This document shows, one piece after another, positions 50,286-63,890 of a stretch of 64,000 bases of DNA. Origin of the DNA: Prunella strophiata. Lineage: Eukaryota > Chordata > Aves > Passeriformes > Prunellidae. Where the stretch lies: NCBI GenBank assembly GCA_036583965.1, contig JAZBQD010000027.1, positions 26,543,001 through 26,607,000 of the forward strand. Reading direction: 5' to 3'. The first letter of the stretch is position 1. Each line of letters opens with the position of its first letter. The position numbers and the translations under genes were made by a program. A model generated the notes under the pieces. That model ran no database searches. It was not told the DNA's origin and saw nothing but the letters and a program-made list of their open reading frames with translations.

Positions 50286-50943
50286 GGCTGCACTTCAAAT
50301 ACAGTGGTAATGACTGCAGGATTGATTTTACTTAACAAAATTTTGATTTCAGAGCCTGTGTGCCTAATAACCAAGAATAGCACACAGGTCACTAACCTGC
50401 AAATTGGGCACTTCCCAGTTCCATTACCATGGGCTTTTCTTCCCCTAAGCTTTAGTAAAATAACTGTAGCTGCCAGTATACAAACCTGAGTTTTAAATAA
50501 GCCTCATTTCCCAAAACTGGCAAAGAGTCTTCAAATGGAAGTCATCAGCTAGGGATAAGTGTGTTAAAACAAACAAGCCTTTCAATTGAGTTTCCTGAGG
50601 TATTTAATGAGTGATTTTAATCTTTGTCTCCACAATACTTACAGGAAAGACATAACTTAACACGGGACCTGTTATTGTAACTGACTGTGTTCAAAATGTG
50701 AGGGGAGGAAAACAGTGATGATTTGGAGTGAGCTGATGAAAATTGAGTTACCAGCTGATCTCTACCTTTTATTTCTTCATAGAAGAAAGATTTTAATGTG
50801 TCATCAAAAAAAAAAAATACTTTGAGGGACCTCCCAGTTCAGTTATTTTTTTAGTGCAATATGATTTGGGGCAATTTAATTTCCCTGGGGTAATACATAC
50901 AAGTGTTACAAAGGAGTGAAAAGTTTATTTTCTTCTATTCCAG

Positions 50944-52513
50944 TTTGTGAAGAGGAGCAGGACACTGGTCACTAGGGTGCTGAGGATTTCTCAGGTAAAG
51001 CAAGCCTTAATGTAGATGAGGGAAATTAGTATTATTTGAAACATCAACAACCTACAAAACTAATAAGTGTTGAATTCTGTTTCCTCTCAGCATGTACCTG
51101 CTGAATTTTAAGAACAGAACTCATCTAGAATATGGAAATCCCAATGCTAATTGTGCTGATTTCACCTGAGAAAAAGCATCTTCCATTTTCTAATCATATT
51201 CTGAAATGGGAAGCCAATTATAGTGTGTGGGGTTATTTGTTTTGCAGGTGTGCAATCATGATAAGATTGTGGCTCTGCCATTCTTCCCTCAAAGTCCTAA
51301 GAGTTCTGATTTTGTATTTGCACAAAGCCAGCTATGTTTGAGCCAAATACTGAGTGAAGGCACAGTAATTAAACCAAAGATGGTGAGTTTGATAGTGAAA
51401 TGTTATCAAGAGGAAATATTATAGTGGAATATTTTAAGTACCTTCTTTATTTATTCATCAAAAATTACATGAGATTCTTCTTCCTAACCATATTCTTTGT
51501 CACAGTGGACAACATTTCTTATTTCTTCAGGTATGGTTCTCTGGAATGCACTAGACTAGCAGGTGTAGAACCTGCTATTCAGTGCAAGCCATGATTTATC
51601 TTAGGATTGAGTTTGAAAAATGACAAATGTTAACCCATTTGTTTCCAGCTTCTCTGTTTTGACAGAAAAAAAAATTAAAAAGCTGTTAACAGTACCTTGA
51701 TTTGCCAAAGCTAAAACTTTTTTTATTCCTCAAGTCTGTAGTCAGCAGTTATCATCATTAAGTTTCAGAGTTGGTGCAGAAAAATTCCAAAGCACTGTGG
51801 CAGTCATGGCAAAACTGACCTTTTTCCTCCCTCTCCTATCCTATGAGAGGCTAAATTCAGTAGTTTCCAAAGCATCCCTTTAAAATAGTCTGAACCAGTA
51901 CTGAAGGCTCTTCTGTGAAGTACAGGAAATCCTTTACAACTCTATCTTAATAGCAGCAGGTTCAAAATAGGAACCTTGGGATTGACTTTCAGCACCTTCA
52001 GTGATGGAAACTTGATGGCATAATTAAAGTGTTTTAGATCACTGCTGTACTGAGTTTCTTTCCATCCCCTCAGACTATTGTTCCTTCTGCTCTACACTGA
52101 ATATCCTTGCATCCAGTTTACAGCAGTGGTCACTGTCTCCAAGTTTATATTTCTACAAGGGCACCTGATAAAGCAGTGCATGATGACAACAGCTGTCCAA
52201 GAGCTTTGTCTGCTTTTGGCCAGGGCAAAACATGCAATGGATTTCCTCTTTTTGTATGAATTGCTGGGGGCAGTGAGCACTCAAGAGCAGCTTTTGTAGT
52301 TCTTTGGGTGTTTGTCTGCAGTGGTTTCTTCAGCCTAGGAAAGTGCCTTGTATTGCAGGCTTTTCTGAGTGCCTTCTGTCCTGCCAAACTGCTGTGAAAA
52401 GATTGAAGAGGTGTGGATGTTCAGTAGTACCCCCAGCAAGTTTACAAAATGGGGCAATTCATTTCTGGAAAAATCTTGCTAAAGCAGTACAGCAATCTAT
52501 TAAACTCCTGTAA
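50944..52513 (+). CDS. Unrecognised multi-exon gene, 3' part
   Basis: Three exons fit together in phase 0 with good splice signals. They are 50944-50994 (acceptor after a pyrimidine tract ending ATTCCAG, donor GTAAAG, 17 codons starting FVKRSRTLV), 51248-51382 (acceptor TTTTGCAG, donor GTGAGT, 45 codons with KIVALPFFPQSPKSSDFVF) and a terminal exon 52322-52513 (acceptor TTTGTCTGCAG, 63 codons with CQTAVKRLKRCG and HFWKNLAKAVQQSI, stop TAA). The other two frames of the 135-nt middle exon are closed. A further open block at 52117-52272 (AVQELCLLLARAKHA) could be an exon, but the intron after it would be only 49 nt. The 5' exons are not located; 50353-50470 has a possible one. I do not recognise the product. 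The ATTAAA near 53269 may end the transcript, which converges on METTL18. Confidence 0.5.
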
Positions 52514-52980
52514 TAGCACAGTTTATCTCCTTTTCCAATTGTCTCCTAAAGCTCAGTTCTATCATCCTCCAGTATTTAATTTGTAGGCTTATTGGTTGGT
52601 AGAAGGAGTTTATCTTGTGTAGAATATTCTTTCAAGTCAGCTTTCTAAACCAGCATGGCTTTTTCTAATTGCCTTGCTGAAATTTTCTTAGCCTATGACA
52701 GAATCTGAATGTGAAAATTTACAGACCACAGTGGTTAATATTGTTACACTCTTTGAAGGGCTTGAATATGTCGTGTGTGCATTACACATGAAAATATTAC
52801 ATGGATTTCTGAGATCCCCATGAGTGATAAATACAATCACATCCCCCTCTGCTGGCAAAGCAGCAGAGCTCAGAGGTGTGTGGTCCCTGCCTGAATCTGG
52901 CTGCAGTTAGGCTGCCCAACCCTTGAGAAAAGCCTCTTGCACTAATTTTGGATGCTAAATTTATCTCATTCAACCACATT

Positions 52981-53022
52981 ATGTCAGGTATGTCATTCCC
53001 ATGTCATGTATGTCATTCCTGT
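52981..53022. repeat. Short imperfect tandem repeat
   Basis: Two adjacent ~20-bp copies of ATGTCAKGTATGTCATTCCY. Confidence 0.7.
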
Positions 53023-53312
53023 GACATACAGTTCTGGTGCTGATAAAGATTGTGGAAGCCTGGCTGGTGACAATGACTTGCTTAATCTTTGTGTATAAAT
53101 TAATTCTCATAAACAGATACTGCTTCAAGCAGAGCTCTATGCAAAGTCAACACCAGAAAAGTCCCTCTCTTCTAGTCAGACACCAGAATTTGTCAAACAT
53201 TTCAACAACCACCATCCTTAATTTGTTTAAACCAGAATAAGAGAGGAAAAAGCAAAGAGACATGAGTATTAAAACATTTTTGAGCTATTTTTGGAAGATT
53301 AGCAGTTTAATT

Positions 53313-54367
<1,055 letters not shown>

Positions 54368-54574
54368 TTTCAGGAATAACAGTTTTCTAAAAGCTTAATT
54401 TATTACAGCCAAGCTTTTATGTAGGTATTGTTGCAGGACAGAGTGTTTCCCTGATGCAATATCAGCTGTCTTGCCAAGAGCCAGGTGAACTGCTGCTGGA
54501 AATAAGAGTAAATAATTTTATGTATCATTAATATCAGCACAAACCGTCTAATTGTAGCATCCTGATTTTCATTA

Positions 54575-54720
54575 CCAGGCTCCCCCAGAACGTGGTGGAG
54601 TCTCCCTCTCTGGAAACATTCCAAATCCACCTGGGCAGCTCTGGGTGACGCTGCCTTGGCAAGGGGGTTGGACCGGATGATCTCCAGAGCTCCCCTTCCA
54701 CCCCTAACTATTCTGTAATT
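54575..54720 (+). mobile_element. CR1 LINE 3' fragment
   Basis: Contains GTGGTGGAGTCTCCCTCTCT, CATTCCAAATCCACCTGGGC, GGTTGGACCGGATGATCTCC and CCCTAACTATTCTGT, in the CR1 tail order. It lies in the inferred 5' UTR intron of METTL18, antisense to that gene. Confidence 0.85.
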
Positions 54721-54849
54721 ATAAGAACCCGCTCTCTGGCCACTTAAGTCTATTAAAACACAGCGTCACCGCTGACCCCATCTCACATACCACAGGTACA
54801 GGCAAGGGAATTAGGACAGCTGCCAACCCCGCTAAAACTCGCATTTCAG

Positions 54850-55082
54850 ACTCAGCGTTTCCAGGGGCGCAAACCCAACGCGCGGGCCGGGCGAGGGGCT
54901 CCGGGAGCGTTTCCCATCCCGTTTTCCCCGCGCCGTGCCCGCACCCACCCGCGGCCGCCGCTCCGCGCCATGCTCCGCTTCTCCCACGCGGAGCCGCTTC
55001 CGCTTCCCCGCGCGCGGGGCCTTGTGGGAGCGCGGCGCCTTTCCCGCCGCCGCCCCGCGCTGAGGGCAGCGCGGCCGCCGCC
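54850..55082. promoter_or_regulatory. Shared CpG-island promoter of METTL18 (minus) and FIRRM (plus)
   Basis: A dense CpG island separates the divergent 5' ends. For METTL18 a minus-strand donor (GTGGGTGC near 54951) and an acceptor (CTTTTAG near 54389) indicate a 5' UTR intron. On the FIRRM side there are tandem GCTTCC motifs (ETS-like, near 54996-55010) and an E2F-type TTTCCCGC at 55040-55047, about 40 bp before the start codon. An E2F site suits a gene acting in S phase and mitosis. No TATA box is seen. Confidence 0.7.
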
Positions 55083-58000
55083 ATGTCCCAGGCGGACCCC
55101 GAGCTGCTCCTGCGGGAGCTGGACGGCTGGGACTGGGAGCTCTGCCGCCGGGAGCTGCCCGCCGTGCTGCCCCGGCTCCTGATATCCTTCCCAGCAGGGC
55201 TCCGGGGTGGCTGTGGGAAAGGCACAGGGGAGGTGTGTGCATCCTTCGGAGTTCCGCGGTTCGACCGAATGTGTGTGAGGGAGAGCGGTGGGACCTTTGT
55301 GAGGGGCCGGGTACCGGGAACTTCGCTGGGGGCGGGTACAGCCTTTCCCTGCAATAAAAGATTCATAGAATCTAGAACATCGCGTGTGGCTCCTTTAGCG
55401 CTGTAGGTAACTCCCCGATACACTTCTTACCTACCTCCCCAAAAACAAAAGAAACCCAAACCACACACCACTGAAAAAAAAAAAAAAAACAAAACAAAAA
55501 AAAACAAAACAAAAAAAAAACAACCACAAAACAAATATAACAATCCCTCAAGACTTACTCTTGAATTTTGGAAATACTTTGTTGATCCAGTGTGTACTCC
55601 AGGTTATCAGCTTGTGTTGATTGTGGAGCATCCCCATCAATTTCATACGAACATGAGACAGTGATAGAAGTCACTGTGGCTTCTGCAGGTGCTTTAAAGA
55701 CAGCCTTTATAGCAGAACAAGTTTGATTTTCTTTGACGTTTTTACTCAATGTATGAAGAGTCTGAGGACTGGACTGAGCATATTCGTAAGTAATGGCTAA
55801 GAAGTTCCTCTTCCTGTGGAGCACTGTATTGCAATTGCATTAAAATTAAAATCACTGCAGTGCTTGAAATACTTCTGCTACAACTTTTTAGTCTTCATCA
55901 ATCCTGCTGGACCTTGCACTTTCCACTAACTGCATATGGAATAAGCTTTATAAATGCTCTTATAGAAACTCTTCATCTAAGGCTGCTTTTTCCTTTCTGC
56001 TACTTCTGATCTTTAAATGCACAAAAGAAGAGTGTTTTTATATCTGGTGTTTTATTGTCTTTTGGGCTGTTATCTTCCAGGTGATTAAGCTGATACTTAA
56101 AATTAGGCTCATATGTAACTGTTTATGAGTGTTGCTAAAACTGTTACATTGCATGTTATGTTGCATTATAAAATGTGCTACTATTTGCAGTTTGGAATGT
56201 GGCAAATACTGGATCTGTAGGCTGGCAGTTATGCTCAGTCTTCAATTAAGTTTAGTCAGGTGTGCTGCTATTTTTGATGGGTTTGTGCATGTTGGAGCTA
56301 TTACAGTTACTTGAATTTTTCAGATAATGAATGTGTGTTTTCATGCATTTCAGATAAGGCAAATGCTCTGTTGCCTCTCTCAGAATTAAGTAACTGATCT
56401 GTTTTTGCTCTCTGCAGTTCTTTATTTCCTCTGGTAGGTTGCTGTATATTTCTGAGAATCACACATTGTAAAATGTTTTTCTTTGCAGGAATTTTTAGGA
56501 TCCTGACTGAAATGTTTTTGCCACATATCAGCCTTGAAGATGTGGAGCGAATTTTTTTCTCAAAAGTATTACCTAAGGTAGGACAGCTTCAGTTAACTGT
56601 GGAATTGTCTGTCAGTCCAGTGTTAGAACCTGCTTAGATTGCAGTGATTCTTCTTTTGGGGGTGCACAATTTCTATGGGATACAAAAATTGAAATTTACC
56701 CATTAAGAGTTTTCACAGTGTTGTGTTGAATTGTTTCTGTGATTGTTCTCATTCTTTACAGTTGGGAGAGAATCAAATACACAATGTTCTGCTTTCTATA
56801 TTCAGCAATAGACTTGGGTTTTATTTCTTTCTGAGAAGATTGGGCTTTTTATAAAATGACCAAGGTGGAGAATTTTTAAGTGAGGGAGCTTCTCAGGACA
56901 AGTAAGCTGAAGAGCTCAACACTCCCATATCACGAATAGATGTTGTGAAATTTGTGAATTAATATAGTGAATAAAATTTTAGACCATACTGACTTCACAC
57001 ATGTTTTCTTTTTTGATTAAACAATGGAGAATTTTGTGCCATAGGTGTATTAAAATCAGTGCTTGTGTTTTAAGTGAAGTAAAGCAGTGCCAAATTACTG
57101 ATCTAAGTTTCAAGACTCAGCTTGTCCATTTTATGAAGCCAGTAAAAATGGCCACTTGATTTCTCTTTCTCTTATTTTATCTCAAGTAACAAAGTTTTGG
57201 AGATTACAAGGAAACCATCTCATAATAGGCATCTCCTGAAAAAGGATCACTGTACCACTGTTTATCCTGCATGTGCCTCACTATCTTTGCAGTCTCAACA
57301 GTAACACTCATCAGATATCCAAAAACCTCAACTAAAGTAGAAATAGATGTTGTTTGTACATCACAGACTTTTTTTTAAAGGTATTCAAAATGTTAATAAT
57401 CATTCTCAACAAACAAATATTTTTTCTGGGACAAAATGAAAATCTTTTAAAATTATGTGGTTTTAACTAAGTAAAAAATCTTTGGCAAAATGGGGTATAA
57501 ATATTTCAAGCAAATTTGCTGTGAAGCTTGTTTTAGCAACAGATCTCAGAAAAAATAACAGCTACAATATCTTCTGTCTATAAATATATATATATAAATG
57601 GTTTTTCTTCTTGTTATATCATGCTTTATGACTGAAATGATGGAAAGTGTTTTCTGCTGTGAGTTCTCTCTGTGCCTCCATGCCAATGCAGCAAGCACGG
57701 ATAGAATGGTGTTATTATTTGTTTAATATTATTTTTTATTATTATGTGTACCTTTGTAAGTAAAATGTTTCAGTTTTGTTGTGTTCTGCCAGACTCTACA
57801 GTTCTTTGATAACTTGATGTGTGAATTATCCAGCAAGGCCAAAGGACTGACCAGCCAGAGTACAGAGTTATGCAGTACTGTAAGGAATCTGCTGCAGGCA
57901 AGTCCCATCACATAAGCTATCAAAATAATGTTTACATCATTCTTTGCTTTTACCTGAACTACTGAAAGGTTTTTGGAATATTTTTGCCAGCTACTGGTGA

Positions 58001-61000
58001 TTAAAATGTAATTTAATCCTCCTTTGTAATTGAAGTTCAGTTAACATTTTGTGAATGATTTGATTACATATAGCATGTGATGCTAATAATAATTTAAAAA
58101 ATCGTCTCAAATTCTGCTCCAAGTCCCTCCTGCAGATGGAATGTGACTCCCCAGGTGAAGCTGGCACCTGTTTATACAGTCACTTCATTCTGAATTTTAA
58201 CATTTTTGTAAATTGAGAACAATAGTGAAAGAAATAAGGAGTTTTCATTGAGGAATATCGGGGATATCGGAGAAAAGCTCTGGAGCTTCATTCATCTTTA
58301 ACAAACTACTTATTTATGCAAGTAGCAGTGAACTTTAAATGCCATGAAAAGATGCTTTTGGAGGTGTTGCAGGAGTTTTGATGTTGCTCAGTTTTAATCT
58401 CAGACGGTGGTGCAGCTGCTGGAGACGCTGACAGGCTGCGTGCGCTACGTGTGCTCGGTGCAGGAGCTGTCCCTGCAGAGCATCCGCTCCCTCCCGTCCT
58501 CCGTCCTCTGCGTGCTGAAGAGCTCCTTCACACACTGCAAGGTGGGGCTCTGCTGGGAGCACAAGCATCCTTCTGCTCCTTTGCTTTAGGAAACACTTTA
58601 GAAGAAGATCTTATTTTGAAATTGTACTGTTGTCTAAGTATTATTGTTTTAATTTTTGCTGTTAAGTCGTTTTCAGAATGCACTCGGTGCACAAGTACAG
58701 AGATGATTTTTCAGCTGTCTGCCCAGCAAATCTGATCTGCTGGTGAGAGGCTCAGACTGGGCTATTTCCATCCTTTGCATCAGTGTTAACTGAACATTCT
58801 GCTCAGGAGCAGAGTGCTCTGAGAGGGATCTGTGCAGTCCTGAAGGTTACAGTATTTACAGAGCTACAAATGGCAAGTTCCAGAGTGGATTGAAAGTTGA
58901 GATTAGCAGGTTTATGTGGGTTACAGTGAGCAGTGTGTATCAGTTTCAGATATGGACTGATCTGGATTTTCAGGTGCAACAGTAATTCCCTCTAAGCATT
59001 GAAAATAAAACAAGATTATCATAAGGACACACTAACTTTTGGTTGCCTTTCATTTTCACTTTTAATATTTCTTTCTTATGGGAACATTTACATCAGTTTT
59101 CCATGTCAGGACTCAAACTCAGATGCCATATCTTTATCTAGTAATTCTAATATGAAAGTATTGGGAAGTCTTTGGAATGCTACTTCCTTTGCTGCTGACA
59201 TTGTCCTGTTTGGTTCAGAAATATGATCTTCAGGTTCATACATGGAGGCCTGATCCAGAGCCCCCTAAACTCACAAGAGCCAGCCAGACCTCATTAGTTC
59301 CCCATGAGCTGCAGGTGAACATATTTTATATTGAGTGCTCAGGGTCTGTGTATTGAGTTAAAGTAGGTACATCAGTGCCTTGTTCTTTTTTTTTTTTTTT
59401 TTTCCCAGATAAATGTAAGGTAAAGCTTTTGGTGTTTTTTGCATGTGAAAAATCAGGCTGTGAGTCCTGAGCTCTTTTACAAACCTCTTCCTCCCCATTT
59501 CAGGACAGTGAATCAGTGTACTATGGACACCTGCACCTAATTTCTGACCTCCTACAATCCATGTTCAAGGAAACTTACTCCCTTCAGAAACAGCTGATGG
59601 AACTGGTTGATCTGATTTCCATAGACTCTGCTTCCAGTGAAGATGACATCACATATATGGTGTCAGGTATACATGGATTTGATACTTTTTTAGTCTTGCT
59701 CAGTCTTTTTTTCTATGGAGAGTATGTTTGAAATTTTAAACCAGGTTTCTGAGTGTGCTCAGTTCCTGCTGTCCTGACCAGCTTTTCAGAAAGCAGCACT
59801 TTGAACTTGCAATATTTCCATTTTGCTCCTGAATCTTCCTTTGTGAGAATGTTGTGTAGGTTTGTAGGACTGGGGCAGCACCTAAAAACTGAGCCATTTT
59901 CCTAATTCATGTCAATGTGCTGCTCAGTATTTTCTTGGGATTGCTGTGAACTCATAAATCTGATTGAACTTTGTTGCTGCTGCTGTTATTTCCTTAGTAA
60001 TCCACACTGTGCTGGAGATCTGCTCTGTCATTTCCAATATGGACCATGCTCTTCATGCCAATACATGGAAGTTCATAATCAAGTATGTAGCTAAACTCTT
60101 TGAGTTTTATTGTGGTGTAGTTTTAAATAATGAATGTCTCAATTGCTTTGTGCTCAGAGTTTCTAATAAAATTAAAATGAGAGAATTCAATGTAGCTATT
60201 TAGTAAGTAAATTTAGAAATTTAGCTAGGAGGTAATATTAAAGCACTGCCAGTGAAAGTAGGTAGGAATTGGTATGAAAAGTAATAGAAACTTGACTTTG
60301 TGTACTGCAATGCAGAAGAAAATTTGCAACACTGCTGTCTGAGTGATGAGCATTAGGAGGTGTGACCTGCAGTTCTGTAGATGTTTTTGCCTTGAGTTGG
60401 CTGTCTCGTACTTCCATCCTGCCTCTCCCCTGGGCCTCAGTCATGGCCATGGAGAGGGTTGTTCTGCCTGAGTTTCTGCTTTCAGAGCTCATGGATATTG
60501 CACCAATCATTGCTGTATAAAAGGCTAAACAGAGGAATTAGTTATTTGGATTTGTAAGAACTCACTGCACGAGCACTTCTGACAGTTAAATACCTGGTTA
60601 TATTCCTGTCTTTCAGGCAAAGCCTGAAGCATCACTCCCTGCTGCAGTGCCATCTGAAGCACAGTGACATCCTTGGTAGCCTGTGCAAGGACATTCGTCT
60701 TTCTTTTGACCTCTGTTTGCAGCTGGCTGAGCAAATGAAGGTGTCAGAAATACATGTGAGTTAAAAAGCTCCCAAAGCTGCTAGTGAACTTGAGGAGGAG
60801 AAATTCTTTGTGCTGTATTATTGCTTGGAGTAACTTGGTTTGGGTTTTTTTTGGGTTTTCTTTATTTCATGTGGTAGACAAAATACCTTTGAAACCACAT
60901 GAAAATGAGGCCCACAGCTTTGTGTAGACTGAGGATGTTTTAGTGAGACACCAAATTTTCACCATACTATGTGAGAATTTTTTTTATTTCCTAAACTGAC

Positions 61001-63890
61001 AATATCCCAAGGCCAGGCAAATCATTAATATTTCTCTGAAAATGCTGAAGCATACATACTGAATATTTTTAAAGTTTTCCCCCCTTAGCTTTGGAGTCTG
61101 TGGAAAATCAAATGTGAAATAGGTTTTGAACACTGTTAGCAATCTAACTTCCTATTTTCCTCTATAGTAATTACTCTATATTAACTTTTAACTGCTTCTT
61201 TTGGACAGGAGGGCACTGACTTCAGGCTGTTCCAGAAGACAGTGAAACTGTGCAGGTTCTTTGCTAACTCCCTTGTACACTACACCAAGGTAGGTTTTAA
61301 TACTTCAGTGCTATGTTAGTATTAAATTTAAGCCTCTGGTCTGCAAATGGCATAATTTTGTACTGTATAATATCTTAATGATTTACAGCTATCCCATATG
61401 GGCATTATAATTAACATCCATGCATAACCTGCTTTAGTTCTTCCACCTGTAAATACTCACAAGCCTGTGCAGGGTTGCTGCTGGGATTTCCCAGAAAAAT
61501 AAACTGGAATGGGTTGTTTCATGCAGTGGCACTGAGGAGTTGGTAGATGTTCAGTAATTCATGTAATTAATCAGGGATTTTTTTTTAAAAGTATCACTCA
61601 AAATTGGTGGCTTTTGCAGGAATTTCGTGCCTGCCTCTCTGATTCCTGTTCTCAGTTACATCAGCTCTTTCTTCAGATATACAGGTATGTGAAGTACAAA
61701 TAATTGATTATTGATAGCATCTTAATAACATTTCAATATTGCATTCTTAAATGACAAATATTTTGAGATGTAAAAATGTACCTCTCATTCCAGAGTTGTT
61801 GCCATCTTTTTTCATGTACAGAAAGCTAAAATATTTTTAATAAATTAAGTGGTTTGGTGTTTTATAGTTACCTTAACCCATTTTTGATCAATTCCGTGCA
61901 TGTCCCATAATGACAAACCATTAACTTTGTTGCAACTATTTGTGCAAGATTTATTAACAAATTATGTGTAGGATATGCAGAAAAAAAATTCTATAACTAA
62001 ATGCAGGTGTCAGCAGTGCCTTTTGACAGATTATTTCTACTTTAAGACAAAGTTTGGAAAAATTTGTCCTGGAGAAAGAGGGGATCAGAAACAGAGTGTC
62101 CTGAAATTTTTCATAACTTTACTGTTGTGTTAATAATCTTGTGGAATCTCACAGAAGGGCTGTGGCTCTCCTGGAAGCAGATGCTCTTTTAATACTACAC
62201 TTATAAATGTCTGCAAGTGGTTTATCCCTTTCCTTTCAAAAAGTTTGGTTGCTGAAGTGGTGGGGAAGCATAAGAGAGCCCAGACTTTCTACTAATAATT
62301 GTTTATTCTGTGAAATCAGAGGGCTGATTTCAGCCCTTTGTTGGACTTCAAACCAGGTTCTGTGGTGAGATGTGCACCCGAGTTTACTGCATGTTCCACT
62401 GCAAGATTGGGTGGATATTTTTTTATGAGTTTCTTCTTCTAAGTTTACTCCCCTTGTAGGTTTTTCCCAAGTGGAAGGTTTGTAAACTTTTATTCACTGA
62501 GGGAAACTGAGTGGGATTTTTGAGTAGGAAAGTAGCAGTTTTACAGTTCACTTTATAAGCTGCAAGAGTAGAATGTTTTCATTTCATGATCTCTTGCTTT
62601 ATTCTCATATTGGTTCTTTTTTTCTTTTATTGCCCAAGATGTTTTTTTCCTCTTCAGAGAAACTGTGACACCCTTTTAGGGTCATGTGTTAAGTTAGTGC
62701 TGTGATATTTATGGCTGTAAAATCAGCCATAAACATAAAGGTGTTTTCTTGGCTTTTCCCTTTCACTTGACTCTTTGTGATCTGATATGTTTCTTCAGAG
62801 AGGTGTTATGTATTTTACACACATTTTCTGTGAGCTTGTAATGTTTTCTTTAAATGTTTAGTAAAATATTGGATTGTGATGCTTATTTTAAAGGCTGGAG
62901 GCAGAGTTGTAACTCTTGGGCTATTACAGATATTCTAAAATTCTGTCTTTTATTTCAGAGGAACAGGGAAATAATGAATTTGCCTTTTTGTAGTTCTTTC
63001 GGAGAAAAGTAGTGCTGAAAATGCTACTGAGAATATTTAACTTCTTTTATTTTTCCATTCCCCTCAGCAAATTTCCTCCCAGTCTTTATGCTCCAGAGAT
63101 CTTGGAAGTTCATCAAGATGAAATATCCCAGGTTTTTCTTGTGGCTCTGGACCCTCTCATCACCCAGCTCCTTTCCTTTAGTCCTTTCATGGAACGAGTG
63201 TTAAGTGAAAATTTAGGTGGGTTGAAAGTACAACTCCCAGTGCTGTCTGAGGGATCAACACTGACATTTTGATTTTCTGGCCCATAATATTCTGTACTCA
63301 CTTGTCTCTGGTTCTTTTGTAAGTGCTGTGATAGAGCTGATTGCCTGCTAACTTGGATAGATTTTATAACAGATAGTTTATGTTGTTGCTGGATTCATCT
63401 TTTCCAAAGTACTCATAGCAACTGCACTGGTAATCTGGTTAACAGAAATCCTGTCAATTCTGCTCTTTTGCATAATTTCAGTCCACATTTGCCACCAACT
63501 TTCAAAGTAGGCTGGATTTTTTTCTGCTGCTCTGTTGGTAGGGAAGACAGCTTTTTTTTTCATAAAGTTAATATTTTCTGTGAAAAGTAGCATGCCTTTA
63601 AACTGAAAAAATGTTAGCTTTTTGTTTCAACAAGCTCTTCTCCTTGATTTCTGCCCTGACCAACACCTCACAATTCTGAGATAGCTCACCAATTTGCCTC
63701 TACACTTAAAAGCCAGTTTACACACACACAGTAAATATATCCTGACAACTTGCTTCACACTTGAAACTCAAATTTCTACAGGTCTCCCTCCTGAGCAGCA
63801 GCTGCCCCAGTGTCTCCTCCTGCTTACCATAATGGACAAGCTGTCCTCTCAGCCAGAAGAAGTGCAGACTCTCTGGAACACAGGAAAAAG
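55083..63890 (+). CDS. FIRRM: FIRRM (C1orf112), exons 1-12, 3' part outside window
   Basis: FIRRM binds the AAA ATPase FIGNL1 and regulates RAD51 in homologous recombination, with a further role in mitosis. Coding exons are 55083-55181, 55746-55785, 56489-56577, 57793-57897, 58404-58541, 59504-59666, 59998-60082, 60617-60755, 61209-61289, 61620-61684, 63068-63216 and 63782-63890. They give 420 codons with consistent phases. Conserved blocks shared with human include CRRELP, EMFLPH, QLLETLTGCV, SLQKQLMEL, NTWKFIIKQSLKH, CLQLAEQM, KLCRFFANSL, KFPPSLYA and MDKLSSQP. The start is the only ATG in the first exon in frame and lies in good context (GCCGCCATGT). Intron 1 is a U12-type AT-AC intron and intron 4 has a GC donor. 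No frameshift or stop is seen. About half the protein remains to the right. Confidence 0.93.
55182..55745 (+). other. FIRRM: U12-type AT-AC intron (FIRRM intron 1)
   Basis: Exon 1 ends at CTG and the intron starts ATATCCTT, the exact minor-spliceosome donor; no GT donor fits. It ends TTTTTAC, with the branch-like TTCTTTGAC (consensus TTCCTTRAC) placing the branch A about 10 nt before the acceptor. Phase 0 is kept and the joined residues (PRLL then SMYEES) align with the human protein. Confidence 0.88.
55440..55545. repeat. A-rich low-complexity tract
   Basis: Runs of A broken by single C (AAAAC units), inside FIRRM intron 1. It is likely to vary in length. No attached retrocopy was recognised. 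Confidence 0.9.

Noticed and set aside
50271..50489. Additional plus-strand exon of the unrecognised gene (PVCLITKNS segment)
   Set aside because: A possible acceptor at 50353 exists, but available donors do not keep the phase needed by the exon at 50944. Mentioned only as possible.
54719..55423. 234-codon minus-strand open frame over the METTL18-FIRRM CpG island
   Set aside because: It is antisense to FIRRM exon 1 and created by low stop frequency in CpG-rich DNA; the translation is Ala/Arg/Gly-rich.
55555..55824. 89-codon minus-strand frame
   Set aside because: It is antisense to FIRRM exon 2, which is supported by phase, splice signals and similarity to the human protein.
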